Source of the DNA: JAYOFM01 sp038117225
GTDB taxonomy: Bacteria; Pseudomonadota; Alphaproteobacteria; Rhodospirillales; Casp-alpha2
DNA length: 21,419 nt
Direction of reading: 5' to 3'
Assembly (NCBI GenBank): GCA_038117225.1
Contig: JAYOFM010000064.1
Location: 1-21,419 of the forward strand
A program made the translations under genes and the position numbers. A model generated the notes under the pieces. The model saw only the letters and a list, made by a program, of their open reading frames with translations, was not told the origin of the DNA and searched no databases. Shown piece after piece: positions 8,119 to 15,566 of the stretch. Every line of letters begins with the position of its first letter. Positions within the stretch are counted from its first letter, which is position 1.

Positions 8119-8152
8119 CGCTTATCACGCCAACCCGGTTCGGGACGGCGGC

Positions 8153-11100
8153 ATGACAACGGCCTACGCGGAACTGCAATCCACATCGAATTTCAGTTTT
8201 TTGCGCGGCGCGGCGCACCCGGAAGAACTGGTGACGGCGGCGGGCGCGCTGGGGCTGGCCGCCATTGCCATTGTTGACCGCAACGGAGTGTCGGGACTGG
8301 TCAAGGCGCATGTGGCGGCAAAACAGGCCGGAGTGCGGTTGATTATTGGCTGCCGGCTCGATTTTACCGATGGTCCGAGTCTGTTGTGCTATCCCACCGA
8401 CCGTGCCGCCTACGGCCGCATGGTGCGGCTGCTGACCATCGGCAAGCGTCGCGCCCCGAAGGGCGAATGCCATCTTTTCCAGGCCGATCTAACATCGGAA
8501 GACTTCGCGCGTGGCGCCGGCCAAATCGTTGCCGTGGTGCCGCCGGACGGCGCCGGCCTGGAAAATGCCACTGTCGACGGCGCCTTTGGCACACACCTTT
8601 CGGCGCTTAGAAGGTTGTTCAAGAAGAGACTCTATCTGATTGTTTCGAATCCTTATTCCGGCAACGACGCGCGTCGCATCGCCGGTCTCGCGGCACTCGC
8701 CGGGACAGCCCGCGTGCCGCTACTGGCGACCAGTGACGCGCATGCGCACACACCGGCGCGCCGGCCGTTGCAGGATGTGCTCAGCTGTATTCGCGCAGGC
8801 ACCACCATACATGCCGCCGGCCATCGCCTCGCCGCCAACGCCGAACGCCATCTGAAGCCGCCGGCGGAAATGGCGCGGCTGTTCGAGGCCTATCCGGAAG
8901 CCATAGCCAACACCTTGAAGGTCGCCGCCGCCTGCGCCTTCTCACTCGACGAGTTGAAGTACGAATATCCCATCGATCCGGTACCCGACGGCATGACGCC
9001 GCAGCAGGAGCTTGCGCGGCTAGCTTGGGAAGGTGCGGACAGGCGCTACCCGCATGGGATTCCCGACGCGGTGCGTCACCAGATCGAGCACGAACTGGCC
9101 CTGATCGGCCAATTGGATTTCGCGCCCTATTTTCTGACCGTGCACGACATTGTCCGTTTCGCTCGATCGCGCGACATCTTGTGTCAGGGGCGTGGCTCGG
9201 CGGCCAATTCGGCGGTTTGTTACTGTCTCGGCATCACCGCCGTCGATCCGGCGCGGGTCGATCTGTTGTTCGAACGCTTCGTCAGCGCCGAACGGGGCGA
9301 ACCGCCCGATATCGATGTCGACTTCGAGAATGCTCGCCGGGAAGAGGTCATCCAGTACATCTACGCTAAATATGGCCGTGACCGCGCCGGCATGACCGGC
9401 ACCGTCATTACCTATCGCTCCAAGGGTGCGCTGCGCGAGGTCGGCAAGGCGATGGGGCTGTCGGAAGACACCATTGTCGCCTTGCAGGGCGTGGCCTGGC
9501 GGCGCGAATGGTCGGAGGTCACGGATGGCCTGATCCGCGAAGCCGGTTTGGACCCGGACGAGCCAACGCTACGCATGACCATGGATCTGGCCGGCCAGAT
9601 CAGAGGCTTCCCGCGCCATCTATCACAGCATTCTGGCGGCATGGTGATGACTAAAAGCGCCCTGTCCGAGGTCGTGCCCATCGCCAACGCGGCCATGGAG
9701 GACCGCACCGTCATCGAATGGGACAAGGATGATCTGGATGCCCTCGGCATCCTCAAGGTCGATATCCTGGCGCTCGGCATGCTAACGGCCATTCACAAGG
9801 CCTTCGATCTGATTGCCCGGCACACCGGCGAGGTACTGACACTGGCCAACGTGCCAGCCGAGGACCCGGTGGTTTACGACATGCTGTGCCGGGCCGATTC
9901 CGTCGGCGTTTTTCAGGTCGAAAGCCGAGCCCAGATGAGCATGCTGCCGCGCCTGCGGCCGCGTGCCTTCTATGATCTGGTCATCGAGGTCGCCATTGTT
10001 CGCCCGGGGCCGATTCAGGGCGACATGGTGCACCCCTATCTGCGCCGCCGACGAGGCGAGGAACCGGTGGTCTACCCATCGCCGGAACTGGAACGTGTAC
10101 TCGGCAAGACTCTCGGCGTGCCCTTGTTTCAGGAACAGGCGATGAAGGTGGCCATCGTTGGCGCCGGTTTCAGTCCCAACGAGGCCGACGCGCTGCGCCG
10201 GGCCCTGGCGACCTTCCGCCGCTTCGGCGACATCCATAAGTTCAAGCAACGCTTTGTCGAGGGCATGCTGGGTAACGGCTACGAACCGGATTTCGCCGAG
10301 CGCTGCTTCAAGCAGATCGAGGGTTTTGCCGATTATGGCTTCCCGGAATCCCATGCCGCCAGCTTCGCGCTGCTGGTTTATGTCTCGTCATGGATCAAAT
10401 GCCACTATCCGGCGGCCTTCGCGGCGGCGTTGCTGAACAGCCAGCCGATGGGTTTCTATGCACCGGCACAACTGGTGCGTGATGCCCGTGAACATGGCGT
10501 CGAGGTACTGCCCGTCGATGTCAATCGCAGCCGCTGGGACTGCACCTTGGAACCGGGAGCCAAGGGTGCCCTGGCGTTGCGCCTCGGTCTGCGTCAGCTG
10601 AAAGGTTTGAAGGAAGATGACATGCAGCGCCTGGTCGATGCGCGCGGCCGCGAGCCCTTCCGTTCCGTCGCCGAGGTGCAGCGCCGTTCGGGGCTGACGA
10701 AGGCGGTATTGGAGCGCCTCGCCCGCGCCGATGCCTTCAATTCCATGCAAATGGAACGGCGGCCGGGCCTATGGTCGGTGCGAGGGCTGGAAGACGACGC
10801 CTTGCCGCTGTTCGATGCCATCACCACGCCGCGCATCGAGCCCGTCGTACGTCTGCCCGACATGGCCATGGGCGAGGCCGTGGCCGACGACTACCGTACC
10901 CTGAAATTATCGCTGCGCGGTCACCCAATGGGCATGCTGCGATCTTCGCTGCCGCCGATAAGGCCACGCGGCTATCGGCCGGCGGCCGTCTTGCGCGACA
11001 TGAAACACGGCGAGTCCGTCGCCGTCGCCGGCCTGGTGATTACCCGCCAGCGCCCGGGCAGCGCCAAGGGTGTCGTCTTCGTCACTTTGGAGGACGAAAC

Positions 11101-11389
11101 CGGCATCGCCAATCTGATCGTCTGGCCCGATGTGCTGGAGCGCTATCGGCGCGAAACCATTGGCGCGACATTGCTGGGGGTGGTTGGCGAGGTGCAGCGC
11201 GATGGCATCGTCATCCATGTGCTGGCCAAGCAATTGTTCGATCTGACGCCGATGCTTCGCCGCCTTGATCAAGCCACCGGTCACGGTACCATTGAGACTA
11301 TCGATGTCATCGCCATCAACGCGGGCAGCGATGAAACCCGCGCCAGCGGCGATAGACCGCCCGACTTCCGTTCACGCGACTTCCACTAG
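8153..11389 (+). CDS. dnaE2: Error-prone DNA polymerase DnaE2 (C-family)
   Basis: A 1078-residue C-family polymerase, the catalytic subunit of damage-induced mutagenesis. The N-terminal PHP domain begins YAELQSTSNFSFLRGA and has lost the usual HxH metal ligands. The palm carries GRGSAANS and PDIDVDFE (Asp386, Asp388), and the third catalytic Asp is Asp537 in KVDILALG. The fingers and helix-hairpin-helix region follow (FADYGFPESHAASFALLVY, LRLGLRQLKGL), with an OB-fold near residues 955-1040 (VAVAGLVITRQRPGSAKGVVFVTLEDETGIANLIVW). It lacks the long C-terminal tail of replicative DnaE1, consistent with DnaE2. ATG 8153 is chosen because conserved sequence starts there; the open frame upstream to 7820 overlaps the kinase gene and shows no homology. 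Probably transcribed from the SOS promoter before imuA. Confidence 0.96.
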   Translation: MTTAYAELQSTSNFSFLRGAAHPEELVTAAGALGLAAIAIVDRNGVSGLVKAHVAAKQAGVRLIIGCRLDFTDGPSLLCYPTDRAAYGRMVRLLTIGKRRAPKGECHLFQADLTSEDFARGAGQIVAVVPPDGAGLENATVDGAFGTHLSALRRLFKKRLYLIVSNPYSGNDARRIAGLAALAGTARVPLLATSDAHAHTPARRPLQDVLSCIRAGTTIHAAGHRLAANAERHLKPPAEMARLFEAYPEAIANTLKVAAACAFSLDELKYEYPIDPVPDGMTPQQELARLAWEGADRRYPHGIPDAVRHQIEHELALIGQLDFAPYFLTVHDIVRFARSRDILCQGRGSAANSAVCYCLGITAVDPARVDLLFERFVSAERGEPPDIDVDFENARREEVIQYIYAKYGRDRAGMTGTVITYRSKGALREVGKAMGLSEDTIVALQGVAWRREWSEVTDGLIREAGLDPDEPTLRMTMDLAGQIRGFPRHLSQHSGGMVMTKSALSEVVPIANAAMEDRTVIEWDKDDLDALGILKVDILALGMLTAIHKAFDLIARHTGEVLTLANVPAEDPVVYDMLCRADSVGVFQVESRAQMSMLPRLRPRAFYDLVIEVAIVRPGPIQGDMVHPYLRRRRGEEPVVYPSPELERVLGKTLGVPLFQEQAMKVAIVGAGFSPNEADALRRALATFRRFGDIHKFKQRFVEGMLGNGYEPDFAERCFKQIEGFADYGFPESHAASFALLVYVSSWIKCHYPAAFAAALLNSQPMGFYAPAQLVRDAREHGVEVLPVDVNRSRWDCTLEPGAKGALALRLGLRQLKGLKEDDMQRLVDARGREPFRSVAEVQRRSGLTKAVLERLARADAFNSMQMERRPGLWSVRGLEDDALPLFDAITTPRIEPVVRLPDMAMGEAVADDYRTLKLSLRGHPMGMLRSSLPPIRPRGYRPAAVLRDMKHGESVAVAGLVITRQRPGSAKGVVFVTLEDETGIANLIVWPDVLERYRRETIGATLLGVVGEVQRDGIVIHVLAKQLFDLTPMLRRLDQATGHGTIETIDVIAINAGSDETRASGDRPPDFRSRDFH

Positions 11390-11455
11390 CGCCACCGGAC
11401 GTGGTTTACTCTCGCCCGTTAAGGCCAAGTCCGGCCAGCAGAGGAGCCCAAAATC

Positions 11456-12211
11456 ATGCCCACCAAATGCCAAGAAATTGATTACGAAATCATCGGCAAC
11501 GACATCCAGGTCGTCGAGGTCGAACTCGACCCCGGGGAAACCGTCATCGCCGAGGCCGGCGCCATGAACTACATGGAAGACGGTATCGTCTTCGAAGCCA
11601 AGATGGGCGATGGGTCGGAAGCCAATTCCGGAATCATGGGGGGCCTGTTGAACATCGGCAAACGGGTACTGACCGGCGAAAGCATCTTCATGACCCATTT
11701 TACCAATGAAGGCCGTTCCAAGTCCCGCGTCGCTTTCGCCGCCCCTTACCCTGGTCAAGTCGTCGCCGTCGATATGGCGGCGATCGGTGAAAAACTGATC
11801 TGCCAGAAGGATGCATTCCTGTGCGCCGCCAAGGGTACCGCTGTTTCCATCAGCTTCAACAAACGCCTCGGCTCCGGCTTTTTCGGCGGTGAGGGATTCA
11901 TCTTGCAACGTCTGGAAGGCGACGGCATGGCCTTCGTTCACGCCGGCGGCACGATCATCAAAAAGGAATTGAACGGCGGTACACTGCGCGTCGATACCGG
12001 CTGCATCGTCGCATTCACGGGCGATGTCGACTACGATATTCAGCTTGCCGGCGGTCTCAAATCCATGGTTTTCGGCGGCGAAGGCCTGTTCATGGCGACA
12101 CTTTCCGGCACCGGCACGGTATACCTGCAAAGCCTTCCCTTCTCGCGCCTTGCCGATCGCATCCTGGCCCACGCGCCGACGGCTGGCGGTAGCGACAAGG
12201 GAGAGGATTAG
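11456..12211 (+). CDS. AIM24 / TIGR00266 family protein
   Basis: A 251-residue, beta-rich, glycine-rich protein of the AIM24/TIGR00266 family. Typical segments are VELDPGETVIAEAGAMNYMEDGI near the N terminus, the central GEGFILQRLEGDGMAFVHAGGTI, and the C-terminal LKSMVFGGEGLFMATLSGTGTVYLQSLPFSRLADRI. The molecular role of bacterial members is not established; the yeast namesake is a mitochondrial protein. There is no signal peptide or membrane helix. ATG 11456 has AGGAG about 10 nt upstream. It follows dnaE2 by 66 bp on the same strand and is closely followed by the TPR gene, so the last two may be co-transcribed. Confidence 0.88.
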   Translation: MPTKCQEIDYEIIGNDIQVVEVELDPGETVIAEAGAMNYMEDGIVFEAKMGDGSEANSGIMGGLLNIGKRVLTGESIFMTHFTNEGRSKSRVAFAAPYPGQVVAVDMAAIGEKLICQKDAFLCAAKGTAVSISFNKRLGSGFFGGEGFILQRLEGDGMAFVHAGGTIIKKELNGGTLRVDTGCIVAFTGDVDYDIQLAGGLKSMVFGGEGLFMATLSGTGTVYLQSLPFSRLADRILAHAPTAGGSDKGED

Positions 12212-12218
12212 ACAGCCA

Positions 12219-13028
12219 ATGTCCGCAGAGCCGCTGCAGCAAGCCGTCGATCATCATAACGCGGGGCGGTTCGAGCATGCGGAGCCGCTCTATCGCCAGG
12301 TCCTGGTGGACGATGCGGATAATGCCGATGCCCTGTTTCTGCTCGGCACGATCCTGACTCGTACTGATCGCGCCGACGAGGCCGTTAGACTGCTGACACG
12401 CGCCCGTGAGCTCGTTTCGGACAGCGCCGATGTGCATTTCGCCCTCGGTTTGGCGCTGCTGGAATCGGGCAGCCAAGACGCAGCCGTTACTTGTTTCAGT
12501 AATACACTCGAACGGGATCCCGGATTTGACGACGCCCGCTACCGCTTGGCTGAGACAATGGCCGACCAGGGGCGCGGTGACGCGGCGCTGGCGGCGCTTC
12601 TGCCGCTGGTGGAATCCGCGCCTGGCAATCTTGAGGCCCAGTTGAATATCGCCGCGCTCGCCCTGGAAACAGGGCAACTTGAGATCGCTCGAAGGGCCGC
12701 CGAGGCAGCCGTCCACATCGACCCAGCTGTTATTGTGGGCAAAATTCTGCTGGGCACCGCGCAACGCCGCCTTGGTGAATTCGACATCGCCAATCGAACC
12801 TTGGAGGAAGCAGCGATGGTCGAACCGGAAAACCCTGAATCGCACTTTCAGCGGGGCCGGACGTTACAAGAACTGGGCCGCACCGACGACGCCATATCGG
12901 CCTACCGTGGCGCAGTCGCCGCAGACGCCAGCTATTACCCGAAAATATTGCGCAATTTCACCAAGGCGCGCTCGGGACGGATATTTCTCCAACTCTCGGA
13001 ATTGCGGCGAACACTGACGGGAAAATGA
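12219..13028 (+). CDS. Tetratricopeptide repeat protein
   Basis: A 269-residue protein made almost entirely of consecutive TPR helix pairs of about 34 residues. Recognisable units include AGRFEHAEPLYRQVLVDDADNADALFLLG, DADVHFALGLALLESGSQDAAVTCFSNTLERDPGF-type blocks, and LGEFDIANRTLEEAAMVEPENPESHFQRGR followed by LGRTDDAISAYRGAV. Such scaffolds mediate protein-protein interactions; no catalytic domain, signal peptide or membrane segment is visible. ATG 12219 starts 7 bp after the upstream stop, with GAGAGG 12 nt before it; the frame is open further upstream but overlaps the previous gene. The partner and role cannot be told from the sequence. Confidence 0.85.
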   Translation: MSAEPLQQAVDHHNAGRFEHAEPLYRQVLVDDADNADALFLLGTILTRTDRADEAVRLLTRARELVSDSADVHFALGLALLESGSQDAAVTCFSNTLERDPGFDDARYRLAETMADQGRGDAALAALLPLVESAPGNLEAQLNIAALALETGQLEIARRAAEAAVHIDPAVIVGKILLGTAQRRLGEFDIANRTLEEAAMVEPENPESHFQRGRTLQELGRTDDAISAYRGAVAADASYYPKILRNFTKARSGRIFLQLSELRRTLTGK

Positions 13029-13056
13029 CGAAAATTCTGGACGAGAACCTCGTTGT

Positions 13057-13068
13057 AACTAATTAGTT
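13057..13068. repeat. 12-bp perfect palindrome AACTAATTAGTT
   Basis: An AT-rich perfect dyad in the convergent intergenic region 13029-13117, between the TPR gene and the minus-strand gene. It could be a protein-binding site or chance. No function is assigned. Confidence 0.4.
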
Positions 13069-13069
13069 C

Positions 13070-13109
13070 CGCCGCTTTATCGCCTACCCCATTGTGTGAA
13101 AAAGCGGCG
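13070..13109. terminator. Possible bidirectional terminator hairpin
   Basis: CGCCGCTTT (13070-13078) can pair perfectly with AAAGCGGCG (13101-13109), a 9-bp stem with a 22-nt loop, in the gap between two convergent genes. The loop is long and there is no strong U-tract beyond the stem, so a classical intrinsic terminator is only tentative. On the minus strand the loop begins with a short T-run. Confidence 0.35.
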
Positions 13110-13117
13110 CAACCGCG

Positions 13118-13828
13118 CTAACGCTTCTTGGCCCGGAACCGCTTCTTGTATTTTCCGTCCGCGGTTTGCACCTCGCGAATCGTTCGGCCAAGACGATCAG
13201 ATACCTCGCCGGTCAATGCTTCATGGCTGATTTCCAGTTGCAGCGCCGCGCGGGGCACGGGGATGCATTGGGCAACCGGTGTGCCACGCGGCAATATGCC
13301 CTCGAAATTCCGGTCGACCCACAGGGCCGGGAAATGCGTGTAATTGTCGGCATAAAGATCGGCGTCGACGAGGCCCGTGAACGCTCGGAACGGTAGATCG
13401 TAGCGGTTCGCCGGATGGGTGCAGAACAGTGACGTGCCGGCTTCCAACGCGAAGGTCCAGAAGTTGACGAATTTAAGCACCAGCGTGTCGCCATCGTCGA
13501 GCGGCGATCCCGTCACCTGATCGTTGAGGTGAAAGGCGATAGGCGCCCGCGCCGTGTGGTCCGGCACGGTCTCGGGAAATTCGGGCCAATCCCATTCGAA
13601 GACGCCCTTCGATACATGGACATCACAAGCCAAGGGCACCAAGAAACCCGCCGTCATGGCATCGATGAAGGGCGGACATTGCTTGACCGTCTGGATATCC
13701 TCGCCCAGATCATCCGAGAATGCCGTCATCGGCATCGACTTAATCCAGTTCGGAATGCCGCGCGTCGCCGCCTCGGGTTTGGGCAGTATCGATTCCAGTT
13801 CAGGCAGGCAGCGGAAGATGACCCTCAT
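13118..13828 (-). CDS. Conserved-looking protein of unknown function, 236 aa
   Basis: I cannot assign this gene to a family with confidence. It encodes a soluble protein rich in Trp, Phe and Pro with no signal peptide or membrane helix. Distinctive segments are IPNWIKSMPMTAFSDDLGEDIQTVKQCPPFIDAMTAGFLVPLACDV, WDWPEFPETVP, FVNFWTFALEAGTSLFCTHPANRYDLPFRAFTGLVDADLY, and ILPRGTPVAQCIPVPR, ending in a basic tail (KYKKRFRAKKR). The layout loosely recalls DUF6065-type proteins, but this is from memory and weak. ATG 13826-13828 is preferred because GAGGA lies 4-5 nt upstream; a GTG at 13843 would add five residues. It is divergent from the DUF302 gene and convergent with the TPR gene, so it is probably transcribed alone. 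Confidence 0.75.
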   Translation of the reverse strand: MRVIFRCLPELESILPKPEAATRGIPNWIKSMPMTAFSDDLGEDIQTVKQCPPFIDAMTAGFLVPLACDVHVSKGVFEWDWPEFPETVPDHTARAPIAFHLNDQVTGSPLDDGDTLVLKFVNFWTFALEAGTSLFCTHPANRYDLPFRAFTGLVDADLYADNYTHFPALWVDRNFEGILPRGTPVAQCIPVPRAALQLEISHEALTGEVSDRLGRTIREVQTADGKYKKRFRAKKR

Positions 13829-13870
13829 GGCTTCCTCGTTCACTTTCTCGTGGTCTTGACCAGATCACTA

Positions 13871-13894
13871 GCATACCGCCCAGTGACGGTATAC
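13871..13894. promoter_or_regulatory. Inverted repeat in a divergent intergenic region, possible operator
   Basis: ATACCG (13873-13878) and CGGTAT (13887-13892) form perfect arms around an 8-bp spacer; extending to 8 bp on each side gives one mismatch. The dyad lies between the minus-strand unknown gene and the plus-strand DUF302 gene, a typical place for a shared operator. The regulator is unknown. Confidence 0.35.
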
Positions 13895-13929
13895 GTTTCG
13901 CGGGCCCGCAACCATTGGAGACCAGTTTC

Positions 13930-14427
13930 ATGCGAGTAATGAATTTCACCGGCCTCGCGACGGCAATCGTTTTCGCCCTCGTGTTCGCCCTTCCCGGCGC
14001 GGCCCAGGCGGACTCACAAGGCATGATCGTCAAGGAAAGCGCCTTCGGCGTCGGCAAGACCCTCGACCGCATGGGCATCGCCATGGAACGTGCCGGCATC
14101 AAGATTTTCGCCCGCATCAACCATGGTAAGGGCGCTATGTCGGTGGGTCAGGACATCGGCGACGTCCAGTTGATGATCTTCGGCAACCCAAAACTCGGCT
14201 CGCCGTTGATGGCGTCCAATCCGGCCATCGGCATCGACCTGCCGCTGAAGGCCGTCGCCTGGAAGGACGCCGCCGGCAAGGTCTGGCTGGGTGTCAACGA
14301 TCCGGCGCATCTGGCGTCACGTCACGGCATTGCCGACAAAGCTCCTGTGTTTAAGAAAATGGCCGGCGCACTCAACAAGTTCATGGGGATTGCCACGACC
14401 AAGGGTGCGCTGAAGCCAGCCAAATAA
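13930..14427 (+). CDS. Exported DUF302 domain protein
   Basis: A 165-residue protein with an N-terminal signal peptide (hydrophobic LATAIVFALVFALPGAAQA, cleavage likely after AQA near residue 27), so it is periplasmic. The mature part is a DUF302 domain: SAFGVGKTLDRMGIAMERAGIKIFARINHGKGA, then QLMIFGNPKLGSPLMASNPAIGIDLPLKAVAWKDAAGKVWLGVNDP. The biochemical role of DUF302 is not established. ATG 13930 is chosen because GGAG lies 9 nt upstream and the signal peptide follows directly; a TTG at 13915 is in frame but less likely. The parA-like gene starts 11 bp after its stop. Confidence 0.88.
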   Translation: MRVMNFTGLATAIVFALVFALPGAAQADSQGMIVKESAFGVGKTLDRMGIAMERAGIKIFARINHGKGAMSVGQDIGDVQLMIFGNPKLGSPLMASNPAIGIDLPLKAVAWKDAAGKVWLGVNDPAHLASRHGIADKAPVFKKMAGALNKFMGIATTKGALKPAK

Positions 14428-14438
14428 GGGCAATCACG

Positions 14439-15077
14439 GTGGCGGCTAAAATAGTCACTGTTGCACAACAAAAGGGGAGCGCGGGAAAATCCACCCTCGC
14501 CGCCCAGCTTGCGGTCGCCTGGGGTGTCGGTGGTCGCGATGTCGCGCTGATGGATATCGACCCGCAGGGAAGTCTTGCCGGCTGGTTCAGCCTGCGGGCT
14601 GGCCAGTCACGGACCCAAGCCGTTCTAAATATGAGCGATGTGTCAGGCTGGCGTGTCGGCACCGAGTTGAACCGCCTGAATAATGATCATGATCTGATCG
14701 TCATCGATTGTCCGCCCCATGCCGAAACGGAAACCAAGAACGCCGTCCGTCTCGCCGATCTAGCACTGATTCCCGTGCAACCGAGCCCGATGGATGTCTG
14801 GGCGACCCGCGCCACTCTGGCCATCGCTGCGGCTGAGGGTACCCCGGCCCTGATCGTCCTCAACCGGGTACCGCCTCGGGGCCGCGTACTCGATCAGGTT
14901 CGTGCGTTGCTGAACGATGAGGGTGCCGCACTGGCCAGCACGACACTTGGCAACCGTGTCGCCTTCGCCGCCAGCATGCTGGACGGTCTCGGCGTCATTG
15001 AGGACCAACCGAACAGCCAGGCTGCCGCCGAAGTGCTCGATCTGGCCGCCGAACTGATGCGGAGCATGAAACCATGA
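14439..15077 (+). CDS. ParA-family ATPase (orphan)
   Basis: A 212-residue P-loop ATPase of the ParA/MinD superfamily. The deviant Walker A motif is QQKGSAGKST (residues 10-19) with signature Lys12 and P-loop Lys17; the usual KGG is KGS here. Walker A' is MDIDPQGSLAGWF, and Walker B is LIVIDCPPHAETE. Members move DNA or protein cargo by ATP-dependent binding. There is no parB or parS-like neighbour, and the protein lacks the N-terminal HTH of plasmid ParA, so it is a chromosomal orphan ParA of unknown cargo. The GTG start at 14439 has AAGGG 8 nt upstream. The stop overlaps the next start in ATGA, indicating translational coupling. Confidence 0.9.
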   Translation: MAAKIVTVAQQKGSAGKSTLAAQLAVAWGVGGRDVALMDIDPQGSLAGWFSLRAGQSRTQAVLNMSDVSGWRVGTELNRLNNDHDLIVIDCPPHAETETKNAVRLADLALIPVQPSPMDVWATRATLAIAAAEGTPALIVLNRVPPRGRVLDQVRALLNDEGAALASTTLGNRVAFAASMLDGLGVIEDQPNSQAAAEVLDLAAELMRSMKP

Positions 15078-15535
15078 GTGCCGTCGTCGTCACCCTGCAT
15101 GCGTTGGCCGCCGTGGTGTGGGTCGGCGGCATGTTCTTCGCCTACGTGATCCTGCGCCCGAGCGTCGGCGGCATCGAGGCGCCGCCGGAACGCCTGCGGC
15201 TGTGGAACCGCGTGCTCGGGCGTTTCTTCGTCTGGGTATGGGGCGCGGTGATCGTGCTGCCGATGACCGGTTATCGGCTTGTGTTCGCCGAATACGGCGG
15301 CATCGCGGGCATGACCCCGCCCCTGCACGTCATGCACGGTTTGGCCGTGGTCATGATCTTGCTGTTCTGGTTCCTGTTCTTCGGCCCCTTCGAGGAATTC
15401 AAGAAAGCCGTCCAGGCGGAGGACTGGCCCGTCGCCGCCGCCTGCCTGGACCGCATCCGCCGTATCGTCGCCATCAACCTTGTCATAGGCCTGATCGTGG
15501 TTTCGGTCGGGTCCTCGGCCAGTTGGTGGCCGTGA
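15074..15535 (+). CDS. Small four-helix CopD-like integral membrane protein
   Basis: A 153-residue membrane protein with four predicted helices near residues 3-26, 51-71, 84-104 and 131-150. The first helix (LHALAAVVWVGGMFFAYVILRP) is typical of the CopD/HemJ-like group. His9, His85 and His88 lie in or near helices and could bind heme or copper, but that is inference. It begins inside the stop codon of the parA-like gene (ATGA overlap), so the two are translated together. The exact substrate or partner is not known. Confidence 0.8.
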   Translation: MSAVVVTLHALAAVVWVGGMFFAYVILRPSVGGIEAPPERLRLWNRVLGRFFVWVWGAVIVLPMTGYRLVFAEYGGIAGMTPPLHVMHGLAVVMILLFWFLFFGPFEEFKKAVQAEDWPVAAACLDRIRRIVAINLVIGLIVVSVGSSASWWP

Positions 15536-15566
15536 TTCCGGCGGCGGGTCCGTGTAGAGCGGCCGC

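Noticed and set aside
7820..8152. Upstream extension of the dnaE2 frame by 111 codons
   Set aside because: It overlaps the kinase gene, has no conserved content, and DnaE2 proteins begin at the YAEL segment near ATG 8153.
7191..8156. Long plus-strand open frame (321 codons) covering the imuB end and the kinase gene
   Set aside because: Its translation is Arg- and Gln-rich with no motifs, and it lies in the wrong frame of a kinase gene with all its boxes intact. It is a GC-rich shadow.
11372..12172. Minus-strand open frame of 266 codons opposite the AIM24-family gene
   Set aside because: The plus-strand frame has family-level similarity and a ribosome binding site. The antisense translation has no recognisable domain.
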